A DNA stretch of 64,000 nucleotides from contig NZ_JAAVUS010000006.1 of assembly GCF_018449525.1 (NCBI RefSeq), forward strand, positions 124,001 through 188,000, given 5' to 3'. The notes under the pieces are model-generated. The model made no database searches and had not been told where the DNA came from. It saw nothing but the letters and a program-made list of their open reading frames with translations. The position numbers were made by a program, and so were the translations under genes. Every line of letters begins with the position of its first letter. Positions within the stretch are counted from its first letter, which is position 1. Below, piece after piece: positions 26,284-34,790 of this stretch. The DNA comes from Bradyrhizobium sp. dw_78. GTDB lineage: Bacteria > Pseudomonadota > Alphaproteobacteria > Rhizobiales > Xanthobacteraceae.

Positions 26284-28744
26284 CATCTCCGAGGGCGATC
26301 TCGATCTGATTGCCCGGACCATGATCGGCGAGGAGGCAACGCCGGAAGGGCGCGCTGCGGTCGGTCATGTCATTCTCAACCGGGTGAAGAGTGGAGATTA
26401 TCCCGGTTCGGTTGCGGCTGTGGTCTCTCAGCCGAATGCGTTCGAATCGTGGTCCGCCAGGGGACCGCAGCTTTCTAGAATTTCTAGAAATTCCCCAGAC
26501 TACCAGACCGCCTACCAAATCGCGCGGGGAATCACGGCGGGAGATATTCCCGATCCGACCAGTGGATCGGTGAATTTCCTGAATCCGTCACTGCAGGTGT
26601 CGCTGGGTCGTAAGATTCCTGCCTGGGCGCAGGGCGAACCCACGGCGGTGATCGACAAACAGGCCTATTTCGGTGGACGTAAAATGGCATCGGACGATTT
26701 TCTGAGCGATTTCGAGGTGGCTGCGCCTAAACCCGGCTCAAAGCCGATTAAGGCCGCACCCGCGCCGTCGGCAGACGACGCCACAGATTTCGAGAAGGAT
26801 TTCGAGGTGGCACCGCGCGGCGGGCCTCCCATCAGGGTCTACATCCGGAAGGACGATCCAATCGGCGTCAATGATACGGCGCGGGCGGTGGCAACCGGCG
26901 TGCCGATCGTCGGCGGCTTGCTCAACAAGGCCGATGCAGCGACCAACGCATTGCTGGCTCCCGTTCTCAATCCACTGTTTGCGAAGGAAAATCAGCTTCA
27001 GGGTGAGACGTGGAGCGATCGATATCGTAATGCCCTGCTGCAACAGGAAGGGATGGACACGAACTTCGCGTCACAGCATCCGGTCGCGAATACCGCGCTT
27101 AACATCGCTGGCGGCGTTGCCGGTACGGCGCCGTTGGTTATGGCTGCGCCGGCGGCATTCGGCATTAGCCGCGCCGGACTTTTGCCGAATGCACTCCTGA
27201 GCGGCGCGACGGGCGCGGGCTTGAACGCGACGGATTCGGCCATTCGGTCCGGAGGGGATATTGATGCGACGAAAGCCGGTGCAATCACGGGCGGGGTTTT
27301 TGGCGCATTGGCGCCGGTTGGCGGCAAGATTGTCGGTGCCGGAATCGACAAGCTTTCCGATGTCCTGACGCACACCACGCCAGCGGCGCGGAACGTGTCC
27401 AACGTGCTTTCAGACATCGGTATGACGCCCAACCAGGCGCGAAATGCCCTGTCGAGCATGGGACCGTATGCAACGCTCGCCGATCTCGACCCGGCCTTGA
27501 CGACGGAGGCGGGCGGCCTGGCGTCGATGGGCGGCCAGCCGACCTCCATCCTGAAGGGCGCCATGCGGGACCGTGCCGCTCGGGTCGATAACCGTGTCTC
27601 GGACTTGATGGAACGACAGTTGGGTCCGGCTCCTGACGCCGAGGCGACGCTCTCAGGCATCGAGCACGATGCGTCGGTGCGAGCTTCCCCTTTTTACAAT
27701 GCGGGTCGAGGCGGTCCGGCGATGGACGTGACGCCGGTGCTCGCGAACATCGAGCAGCAGTTGCCGAACGCCTCGGGCGGGATCCGGAGCCTGTTGAACT
27801 CCGTGCGCGGATTCTTGACGAACGATATGGCATCGAGGGCCAACCCAGTCGGGATGGTCGTTCCGAAATCTGATCCTGCAGCCATTCTTGGGGCGCGGCA
27901 GGCTCTCGACGACATCATGTTCAACCGAGAAACCGGCGAAGCGAAACTCGGCCCGAATGCGATGCGCGTTGCCGGTGACTTGCGGGCGCAGATCGACGGG
28001 ATCGTGAAGGCTAACCCAAGTTTTGCGCAAGGCGACGCCATCTATTCGCGGGCCCACGATATCCAGCGAGCGTTCCGCCAGGGTCAGGATATTTTCGGCA
28101 GCAATGTGCGGCCGGCCGATCTAGCGCGGATACTCAGCAGGCTTTCTCCGGAAGAGGCCCAGGCGCTTCGATTGGGTGCCAGATCATCTATCGCTGACGT
28201 CATGCAGAGTTCGCGCCGTGGCGAGGGCCCGGCGGCTCAGGGGCTTCTCGGCCGATCGACAAACAACCGGGCCAATCTCAACTTGCTGTTTCCCAACGGG
28301 CAGGAAGCACTCGATGCGCTGCATGCCGAGGCCATGATGCGCGGCACCGAACAGCGCGTCGCCCAGAATTCGGCAACGGCGGAACGAACGGCTGTGCAAA
28401 AGAAGTATATGCCTTCGAGCGAACCGGGCGTCGGCGCGGCCATTCCCATCGTGGGTGAAGCCGTCGGCGGTGGTCCCGGTGCCATGGCCGCGCTCGCAGG
28501 ACGAGCGGCCTATGGTGCGGCCAAGAATGCTCTCACGACGAACGCTCTCAATCGTCTGACCGAAGGGACTGCAAGAGGGTTGGTCGCGACGGGAGCCGAA
28601 CAGAGAGAATTCCTGAGGCAGGTCGAGCGCGCCGGCAGGACGAATGCCCTGGTGAGCAATCTGTCTCGCCGGGGAGATACCGTTACGAATGTTCTGACGC
28701 GAACGCTCGGCCAGAAGGGCTATAATTCGCTGTCTTCTCCGTAG
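26273..28744 (+). CDS. SleB-type cell-wall hydrolase fused to internal virion protein
   Basis: A very large (823-residue) protein. Residues 8-137 form a SleB/CwlJ hydrolase domain: IARTMIGEEATPEGRAAVGH with probable catalytic E20, ILNRVKSGDYPGSV and the later VNFLNPSL and AYFGG. The middle (200-380) has hydrophobic Gly/Ala helices (IAGGVAGTAPLVMAAPAAFG, AGAITGGVFGALAPVGG) that could insert into membrane. The rest is helical. In podoviruses a murein hydrolase joined to a channel-forming internal protein opens the envelope for DNA entry. It is the last gene of the module. Confidence 0.75.
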   Translation: MPNDISEGDLDLIARTMIGEEATPEGRAAVGHVILNRVKSGDYPGSVAAVVSQPNAFESWSARGPQLSRISRNSPDYQTAYQIARGITAGDIPDPTSGSVNFLNPSLQVSLGRKIPAWAQGEPTAVIDKQAYFGGRKMASDDFLSDFEVAAPKPGSKPIKAAPAPSADDATDFEKDFEVAPRGGPPIRVYIRKDDPIGVNDTARAVATGVPIVGGLLNKADAATNALLAPVLNPLFAKENQLQGETWSDRYRNALLQQEGMDTNFASQHPVANTALNIAGGVAGTAPLVMAAPAAFGISRAGLLPNALLSGATGAGLNATDSAIRSGGDIDATKAGAITGGVFGALAPVGGKIVGAGIDKLSDVLTHTTPAARNVSNVLSDIGMTPNQARNALSSMGPYATLADLDPALTTEAGGLASMGGQPTSILKGAMRDRAARVDNRVSDLMERQLGPAPDAEATLSGIEHDASVRASPFYNAGRGGPAMDVTPVLANIEQQLPNASGGIRSLLNSVRGFLTNDMASRANPVGMVVPKSDPAAILGARQALDDIMFNRETGEAKLGPNAMRVAGDLRAQIDGIVKANPSFAQGDAIYSRAHDIQRAFRQGQDIFGSNVRPADLARILSRLSPEEAQALRLGARSSIADVMQSSRRGEGPAAQGLLGRSTNNRANLNLLFPNGQEALDALHAEAMMRGTEQRVAQNSATAERTAVQKKYMPSSEPGVGAAIPIVGEAVGGGPGAMAALAGRAAYGAAKNALTTNALNRLTEGTARGLVATGAEQREFLRQVERAGRTNALVSNLSRRGDTVTNVLTRTLGQKGYNSLSSP

Positions 28745-28920
28745 AAGGCTCGGGGATCGAGCTTCCAGACGGCCCACAATAGACCGAGCGTCAAAAACGT
28801 TCCTGTAAAAACACCTTCACCAAATTCCACACTGATTCCCGTCGCCAGCCAGCGGCAAAAAAAATAGAACCCGACCATGACCGGGATGCCTACAAAGATA
28901 TGCAGAATTGTTCTCAGCAT
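28720..28920 (-). CDS. Small membrane protein, convergent
   Basis: A 66-residue protein, MLRTILHIFVGIPVMVGFYF, with two hydrophobic helices (residues 5-22 and 36-55) and an acidic tail. Its 3' end overlaps the end of the SleB-fusion gene by 25 bases in the opposite direction. Upstream codons to 29022 add a soluble leader that I leave out. No ribosome site is clear. Position beside a hydrolase gene recalls a holin, but orientation argues against joint expression. Confidence 0.4.
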   Translation of the reverse strand: MLRTILHIFVGIPVMVGFYFFCRWLATGISVEFGEGVFTGTFLTLGLLWAVWKLDPRAFYGEDSEL

Positions 28921-29178
28921 GAACGTGGGGCTTTTTTCCCGACTGCGCGCGCCTTTATAATGACCAAGAACATCCTCAAAATCTATCAGGAATCTAGAAA
29001 ACTCCGCGGTAGCCAGGACCAAAAAGATTAGGGGCTATTGGTCAAACTCGCTCGCACAACCCTCTTTCCTCAATTAAAATCTAGACTCGCACGGGGCTAG
29101 GCCAGCCAGCCGAAAGCCGATTGCCACACTCGGTTGCCCCGTCGTTTTCGTGTGGCTCACTCCCGGTGTGGCGGGGAA

Positions 29179-30222
29179 ATGACACATAATCGGTCTACGG
29201 AAGCCACGCCGCGTCCCCTCTACCGGCTCCAGGAACTTGCCCGGAGTCCTTTGGCACCCGTGCTTGTTATAGAGGGGAAAAAAGCCTGCGACGCCGCCGC
29301 GTGGCTCCTGCCGACTTTTGCCGTTATAACAAACCTGGGTGATATCAACGATTCCGATTGGTCTCCCCTGCGCGGTCGCGCGGTGACGATCTGGCCCAAC
29401 GCCGGTGCGGATGCCGATGCTGCGGGTCTCACGTTTGCCAAGGCGGCTGCCAAGGCCATCCTGGCCGCAGGTGCTTCATCGGTGGCGACGATCGCGCCTG
29501 ATGTAGCCGCGGATTGGGACGACGCGCTGCCCATCGACTGGAATGTCACAGATGCACTCGCCGCCGGCTGGGATGAGAAGCGCGCAATCGCATTCGTCGC
29601 ATCCGCGGCGCTGATCGTCGATGATCCCAGAAAACGCCTAAAGAAAATGCGGAAATGGCCGCTCTACAAAATCACCCCGATAGAAAAGGGCGATCCGGAC
29701 GCTTGGTATAAGGGCGGCGGCGACGTGAACGGCAAGAAATCGAGCGACGGGGGTCTGCGGCGGGCAAAAATCGCAAACAAGATGACGTGGCTCGGCTGGA
29801 ACAAATATGACTATCCGGTCCGCAAGGCTTTTAATTTTTTTGAACTTGACGAAACGAACCCGTACCATTGGCGAATTCTGATCACGTATCTAGCCTATGG
29901 GTTTTTCAATCTTGAGGACGAGAGCGGACCTCGATTGAAAACCATGATAGAGAATTCAAAATTGCTGGAGGACAGTCTCAAAATTCAAAATGCAAAAAGA
30001 GCTACAGGGATCATCAAGAACCTAAGCGATACTGAAATTATTGCGATCCTAAAGAAGGGTCCCAGCGTTTATTCCGAATACAACGACGCGGCACTTCGTA
30101 AAAAATTGAAAGAGGCGCGCGTACAAGCAGGCTGGCCGTTGCCAGTCAAAAAACCTACTGCGCCCGGGAAGAAAATCCGCCGCACTTCTCCACGGCCGCC
30201 GTCGGGGTCTTCCCGCGTTTAA
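29179..30222 (+). CDS. Degenerate TOPRIM protein, paralogue of the primase
   Basis: A 347-residue protein. Residues 14-140 match the TOPRIM domain of the primase-helicase at 31283-33436 (PLYRLQELA, VIEGKKACDAAAWLLP, DVTDALAAGWDE-like region). The first acidic residue is kept (E32), but the DxD metal motif is replaced by N74-A-G76, so catalysis should be lost. From about residue 150 the sequence is unrelated, Lys/Asn/Tyr-rich and more AT-rich (WYKGGGDVNGKKSSDGGLRR). ATG 29179 follows GCGGGGAA; a TTG at 29134 is the upstream alternative. It lacks the primase N-terminal region, so it looks like a truncated copy fused to foreign sequence. Confidence 0.65.
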   Translation: MTHNRSTEATPRPLYRLQELARSPLAPVLVIEGKKACDAAAWLLPTFAVITNLGDINDSDWSPLRGRAVTIWPNAGADADAAGLTFAKAAAKAILAAGASSVATIAPDVAADWDDALPIDWNVTDALAAGWDEKRAIAFVASAALIVDDPRKRLKKMRKWPLYKITPIEKGDPDAWYKGGGDVNGKKSSDGGLRRAKIANKMTWLGWNKYDYPVRKAFNFFELDETNPYHWRILITYLAYGFFNLEDESGPRLKTMIENSKLLEDSLKIQNAKRATGIIKNLSDTEIIAILKKGPSVYSEYNDAALRKKLKEARVQAGWPLPVKKPTAPGKKIRRTSPRPPSGSSRV

Positions 30223-30301
30223 ACGGCGCGCGCAATTTGCCCATATTAGAATTGCGCATTTGAGCGGTCCAACGTTTCCGTGGATTTGAACGGAGACTGC
30301 C

Positions 30302-30529
30302 ATGACCGAATGTACTACCAACTCGCCGTTGCTGACCCGCGAGCAATTATGCCAGCTCCTTAATGAGCGCGGCTATCCGATCACCGCCAGCTATTTCAAT
30401 AAGGTTTGCCTGCCAAGCGTCAACGCGGGGCCGCCAGTCGCAAAATATTGGGGCAAGCGACCTCTCTATCATTTGGAGGCCGGTATTGCTTGGGCAGAGT
30501 CCCGATGTACTGCACAGCGGGCCTCTTGA
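30302..30529 (+). CDS. Small DNA-binding protein, possible excisionase
   Basis: A 75-residue protein with a winged-helix/MerR-like start: LLTREQLCQLLNERGYPITA followed by SYFNKVCLPS and PPVAKYWGKRPLYHL. Proteins of this kind precede primase genes in alphaproteobacterial islands and may regulate replication or excision. CGGAGACTGCC before the ATG is a fair ribosome site. Confidence 0.65.
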   Translation: MTECTTNSPLLTREQLCQLLNERGYPITASYFNKVCLPSVNAGPPVAKYWGKRPLYHLEAGIAWAESRCTAQRAS

Positions 30530-30540
30530 GAGACTCCGTT

Positions 30541-30804
30541 ATGAACAGTCTCTCATCTCTACCATCCGACGCGATTGTGATGACGCCTCTGGCGTACACG
30601 ATCGAGCAGGCCTGCACCGTAGCGTGTGCCGGCCGCTCGTCGCTCTATGAAGCGATCAAGGCGGGCGAGCTCCGCGCTGTGAAGCGCGGACGCCGAACAC
30701 TGATCCTGGCCTCCGATCTCCGGAGTTGGGTAAGCGACCTTCCCGCGATCGCGACTCCGCAAACCGACCCCCGAAAGGCGAACGAGCCGGCGGTGGACAA
30801 ATGA
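30541..30804 (+). CDS. AlpA/excisionase-type helix-turn-helix protein
   Basis: An 87-residue protein carrying the excisionase-type HTH: YTIEQACTVACAGRSSLYEA followed by IKAGELRAVKRGRRTLI and LRSWVSDLP. The fold matches the MerR-like excise/AlpA family that bends DNA at att sites or activates integrase and excision genes. ATG 30541 lies 11 bases after the previous stop. The stop overlaps the next start (ATGA). Confidence 0.8.
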   Translation: MNSLSSLPSDAIVMTPLAYTIEQACTVACAGRSSLYEAIKAGELRAVKRGRRTLILASDLRSWVSDLPAIATPQTDPRKANEPAVDK

Positions 30805-30986
30805 GCTTCGTGCGCCTGCGCAACGTCACCGCGCGCGTCGTCATGCGCTGTGGGATCGAGAACTTCCTGGTCAAGATAGCGCCGGCCCTGGCCATCTCCC
30901 TGGATGAAGCACGTGATCTCGCGCGCATCGTATTGAACGAAACACCCGAGGACGATGACGCCAGCGGGGAGGGGGATCTTGATTGA
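30801..30986 (+). CDS. Small hypothetical protein in the replication operon
   Basis: A 61-residue protein, MSFVRLRNVTARVVMRCGIE then NFLVKIAPALAISLDEARDL with an acidic tail (PEDDDASGEGDLD). It overlaps the HTH gene by four bases and the next gene by eight, so it is embedded in the operon. Function unknown. Confidence 0.6.
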   Translation: MSFVRLRNVTARVVMRCGIENFLVKIAPALAISLDEARDLARIVLNETPEDDDASGEGDLD

Positions 30987-31290
30987 GCCCCGCCGCATCG
31001 CATTCCGCCGCATCGCCGAAGCTGCTGTGCAGCGCGCGGACGCCATCGTGCCGCGGTGGTTGCCGGACGGCAAGCGTGAAGGAACCGAATGGGTCGCCCT
31101 TAATCCGACGCGTGGCGACAGCCGAAAAGGCAGTTTCAAAGTCAACCTCAAGTCGGGGAAGTGGAGCGATTTTGCCACCGGCGATCGCGGCGGGGATCTG
31201 ATCTCGCTTGCCGCCTATATCTACCGCCTCGATCAGGGTGAAGCCGCAAAGCGGATCGCCGACATGCTCGGAATCGACGCGTATGAATGA
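30979..31290 (+). CDS. Primase-associated N-terminal domain protein
   Basis: A 103-residue protein whose sequence WLPDGKREGTEWVALNP, RGDSRKGSFKVNLKSGKW, DFATGDRGGDLISLAAYI is characteristic of the domain that precedes phage and plasmid primases (CHC2-like fold without the zinc cysteines). TTG 30979 has an outstanding ribosome site (GGGAGGGGGA); the in-frame ATG at 30955 lies inside the preceding gene. It overlaps the primase-helicase start by eight bases, so primase function seems split over two polypeptides. Confidence 0.75.
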   Translation: MIEPRRIAFRRIAEAAVQRADAIVPRWLPDGKREGTEWVALNPTRGDSRKGSFKVNLKSGKWSDFATGDRGGDLISLAAYIYRLDQGEAAKRIADMLGIDAYE

Positions 31291-33436
31291 TAATCCATTC
31301 GCGCCGATCGGCGGGGTGACGTCGGGCAAGTCAGGTGCCTCCAGCAGCAAGACTAAGTGGGTGACGGTGGTCCCGGTGCCGGCAGATGCGCCGCCGGCGC
31401 CAACAATTCATCCCAAACTCGGCAGGCCAACTGCGCGCTGGAGCTACACCGACGCCGCCGGCAGGCCGATCGGATTCGTCCTCCGATTTGACGCGGCAAG
31501 TAAGAAGGAATTCCGTCCGCTCACCTATTGCCGCCCCGAAGGTGGTGGCGCTGCGGCATGGCGGTGGGAAAGCTGGCAAGGCAAACGCCCTCTGTATGGC
31601 TTGCAGGAACTCGCCGAGCGCCCGGGCGCGCCGGTGGTGGTCACCGAGGGGGAGAAGGCCTGCGATGCTGCCAGGGTCCTTCTGCCGGCCTCGGTGGTTG
31701 TGACAAGTCCAAATGGCGCGACGAACGCCAGGCATGCAGACTGGCGTCCGCTTAAGGGTTGCTCGATCACGATATGGCCGGACGCCGATTCCGCCGGGAA
31801 TGAATACGCAAATGAGGTCGTCGGCCGAGCGCTTGCGGCGGGCGCGACATCTGTTCGCATCGCAGTGCCGCCCCGCGGCGTCAAAACCGATTGGGATGCC
31901 GCCGATGCCTTGGCCGAAGGCTGGGACGAAACGCGCGCTGCAGCCTTCATCGCGAGCGCCACCGAAAAGAAATCCGACGCCGGTAGAGGCGAAGGTCGCG
32001 AGGGCGGTGACGGCGAACGGAAACGGGTGCCTCAACGTGACATCCTGATCGGATGCACCGAATTCGTGCAGCTTTGGCACGATGCGAATCGGATCGCCTA
32101 TGCGACCTATCCGGTCAACGGCCATCTGGAAAACTGGCCGATTCGGTCGAGGGATTTCCGCATGTGGTTGTCCGGCCGCTACTATGAAGAGACCGGTGGT
32201 GCGATCGGCGGCCAGGCGCTCGAGGATGGAATAAGGATCCTTGAAGCGAGAGCCGTCAATAATGGCCCGCTGTTTGAGTGCTTCATTAGGGTCGGTCATC
32301 AAGCCGGGAAGCTTTATCTTGACCTTTGCCATGACGATTGGCGAGCCATCGAGATCACCGGCACCACATGGGCCGTAGTCGAGAAACCGACCGTCAAATT
32401 GATGCGCTCGACCGCGATGCGCGCGTTGGCACAGCCCGAGCAAGGCGGCCTTATCGAAGAACTTCGCCGTTTCGTGAACACCAGCGACGATGAATTCATG
32501 ATGGTTGTGGCCTGGCTAGTCGCCGCGCTGCGCCACTATGGACCTTATCCGATCTTGGTGCTGAACGGCGAACAGGGGGCCGGCAAGTCTGTCGTCAGTC
32601 GCATGCTGCGTTCGCTTGTCGATCCCAGTGCGGCGCCAATCCGGGCGGTGCCAAAGGATGACCGCGATCTTGTCGTGTCTGCTGGCAATTCCTGGGTGCT
32701 GGCGTTTGATAACCTCTCTGCGGTCCCGGCGTGGTTGTCGGATGCGCTCTGCCGCCTCGCGACCGGAAGCGGCTTTGCCACGCGCATGCTCCACACCGAC
32801 AACGCCGAGGCGATCTTCGAGGCAGCCCGGCCGATCATTTTGAACGGTATCCCCAGCCTGACGGACCGGCCAGACCTCGCCGACCGCGCTCTTACGATCC
32901 ATCTCAAGGCTATCCCAGAGAATGAACGCAGGCCCGAGGACGAACTGTTGGCTGAGTTTGATGCCGCCCGGCCTCGCATCATTAGCGCCCTGTGTGATGC
33001 GGTATCGGCAGCTTTGCGGAATGTCGACAAGGTCAAGCTCGAGCGGTCGCCGCGCATGGCCGACTTTGTGAAATGGACCACCGCCGCGGAATCCGGCCTG
33101 GGCTGGGAAGCCGGAGAATTCATTGCCGCCTACAACGAAAACCGCCGAGGCGTGTCGGAGACAGTGTTCGAGGCGGATAGCGTCGCGGTGGCGATCAGGA
33201 ACTTCGTCATCGAGGATCATCCACTGGGATGGGAAGGCACGCCCACCGAATTGCTTGCCGAGATCAATAATCGAGTCGCCGAGGGCATTCGCAAGGCCAG
33301 AACGTGGCCGATGACTGCACAAGCGCTCGGCAATCGCATCGATCGCATCGCGCCGCTGCTTCGGAACAAGGGTTTTGTGGTCGAGCGCATGCGATCCACG
33401 GTCCGCACCATTAAAATCATCCCGCCGCCTGCTTAA
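31283..33436 (+). CDS. Primase-helicase (TOPRIM plus P-loop ATPase)
   Basis: A 717-residue replication protein. Residues 45-110 are a primase-associated region (ARWSYTDAAGRPIGFVLRFD). The TOPRIM domain is at about 112-240, with E122 in VTEGEKACDA and the metal motif D167-A-D169 in TIWPDADSAG intact. After a charged linker comes a superfamily 3-like ATPase domain with Walker A NGEQGAGKS (K435) and WVLAFDNLSAVPAWL as Walker B region. Such fused enzymes initiate replication of phages, satellites and integrative elements. ATG 31283 overlaps the previous gene by eight bases. Confidence 0.8.
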   Translation: MNDNPFAPIGGVTSGKSGASSSKTKWVTVVPVPADAPPAPTIHPKLGRPTARWSYTDAAGRPIGFVLRFDAASKKEFRPLTYCRPEGGGAAAWRWESWQGKRPLYGLQELAERPGAPVVVTEGEKACDAARVLLPASVVVTSPNGATNARHADWRPLKGCSITIWPDADSAGNEYANEVVGRALAAGATSVRIAVPPRGVKTDWDAADALAEGWDETRAAAFIASATEKKSDAGRGEGREGGDGERKRVPQRDILIGCTEFVQLWHDANRIAYATYPVNGHLENWPIRSRDFRMWLSGRYYEETGGAIGGQALEDGIRILEARAVNNGPLFECFIRVGHQAGKLYLDLCHDDWRAIEITGTTWAVVEKPTVKLMRSTAMRALAQPEQGGLIEELRRFVNTSDDEFMMVVAWLVAALRHYGPYPILVLNGEQGAGKSVVSRMLRSLVDPSAAPIRAVPKDDRDLVVSAGNSWVLAFDNLSAVPAWLSDALCRLATGSGFATRMLHTDNAEAIFEAARPIILNGIPSLTDRPDLADRALTIHLKAIPENERRPEDELLAEFDAARPRIISALCDAVSAALRNVDKVKLERSPRMADFVKWTTAAESGLGWEAGEFIAAYNENRRGVSETVFEADSVAVAIRNFVIEDHPLGWEGTPTELLAEINNRVAEGIRKARTWPMTAQALGNRIDRIAPLLRNKGFVVERMRSTVRTIKIIPPPA

Positions 33437-33453
33437 CGGTTAGGATTATCGAC

Positions 33454-34698
33454 ATGCCTCCGGCACCCACAATGAGCGGCGGTGTGGCTGATGGCTTGGG
33501 CCATCCGCTCGGCGATCAAGATGCACTTGTTTGGCTCCAGAAGCAGCCAACGGGCCGCGTCGATGCCTCAGTCTCCGAGCTCGCAAGCATCTGGAGATGG
33601 GGGCGAACGCGCGTGTATCGTCGGCTTGAGCGATGGGAACGGGAGGGCCGGATCACCAAGAGTGGCGCGCCGGGTGGTCGCTGGCTGATAACCGCCGTAA
33701 CGGACGGCTCTGTGGCCGAGGACCGTGTGGTGTCCACCACCACGGACGCCCTGTCCACGGAGGTGGACAGGGCGGACAACGAGAAATCTCAAGAGCTTGC
33801 GCCGATACTGTCAGGACCTGTTTCATCTTGTGTCCACCTGGGGGAGCGACGTCCGGACGCACGGTCGGACACGGGGAGTGCCAGTGGACGCATTATCCGG
33901 ATGACCATCTCAGCAGTTCTTGCCGCAATCGCCCTGGCGATCGCGTGGTTCGGGATCAGGATCAACGCGTGGTACGGCGCAACGCTCGGCCGCACCGCTG
34001 AGGCGTCGGAGCTGCTTTCAGGGCTTTCGGTCGCTGCAGACGTTCTGGCGCTTCTGCTACCGGCCGTGAGTCGGCGACTGTGGTTCGATCGACAGATCGG
34101 CGCCGCCGCCATAGCCTCGGGCTTGTGGGTACTTACAGTGGCCGTCGCACTGATCGCCAGCGTCGGTTTCGCATCACTCAACATCGCCGACGTGACCGCA
34201 GCCCGGACGAAGACGGCTTCGGACCTTCAGCGGCTCGCCGCAAATCTCGAACAGCTTCGCGCCGAGCGTCTCGCTATCCGTGAGCTGCGATCGGTAGCGG
34301 CGATAGATGCCGAGATCCAGATGGCGCGGCCGGGAGCCTCGGCCGTGTGGAAGGCAACGACGGGCTGTACCGACGTGACGATGCCGAGATCCGGCGAGGT
34401 CTGCGCGCCACTCCTCGCGCTGCGCCAGGCCCGCGGCGAGGCCATGCGCCGGGATGCTATCGATGCCGAGCTGCGGGATCTGGCGGTGGAGAACGGGCGT
34501 CTGCCGGCGGTGACCAAGGCTGATCCCCAGGCCGACGCCGCTGCACAACTCGCCCGCTGGCTCACCGGGGGCTTTCTGCCGATCACGCCGGATGACGTCG
34601 CCATGGCGCGCATCGCTGGTATGGTCCTTCTGCCGCAGATCGGCGGCTTGGTGATGATGCTTGCGATGGCGCTATGCCGCGCGCAGGTCAGGCAGTAA
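33454..34698 (+). CDS. Winged-helix protein with membrane and coiled-coil domains
   Basis: A 414-residue protein of unusual make-up. Residues 20-80 form a winged-helix DNA-binding domain (DASVSELASIWRWGRTRVYR then RLERWEREGRITKSG). After a polar linker come three hydrophobic helices (about 148-168, 186-205, 214-240), a likely coiled coil (246-285, AARTKTASDLQRLAANLEQL), a loop with two cysteines (GCTDVTMPRSGEVCAP) and a C-terminal membrane helix (about 387-408). A membrane-anchored DNA-binding protein directly after a primase could tether replication or partition; this is inference. Confidence 0.65.
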   Translation: MPPAPTMSGGVADGLGHPLGDQDALVWLQKQPTGRVDASVSELASIWRWGRTRVYRRLERWEREGRITKSGAPGGRWLITAVTDGSVAEDRVVSTTTDALSTEVDRADNEKSQELAPILSGPVSSCVHLGERRPDARSDTGSASGRIIRMTISAVLAAIALAIAWFGIRINAWYGATLGRTAEASELLSGLSVAADVLALLLPAVSRRLWFDRQIGAAAIASGLWVLTVAVALIASVGFASLNIADVTAARTKTASDLQRLAANLEQLRAERLAIRELRSVAAIDAEIQMARPGASAVWKATTGCTDVTMPRSGEVCAPLLALRQARGEAMRRDAIDAELRDLAVENGRLPAVTKADPQADAAAQLARWLTGGFLPITPDDVAMARIAGMVLLPQIGGLVMMLAMALCRAQVRQ

Positions 34699-34749
34699 CA
34701 GGGGCAGGATTGAGGCGCTTTGATTAAATCAGCAATGGCCCAAAAGAAA

Positions 34750-34770
34750 AGCCGCCCGGAGGCGGCTCTT
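34750..34770. terminator. Bidirectional hairpin terminator
   Basis: AGCCGCC (34750-34756) and GGCGGCT (34761-34767) form a tight stem with a CGGA loop, with AAAA to the left and CTTT to the right. It lies between the ends of the convergent winged-helix and PEP-CTERM genes. Confidence 0.75.
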
Positions 34771-34790
34771 TGGATCGATGTCTGACAGGG

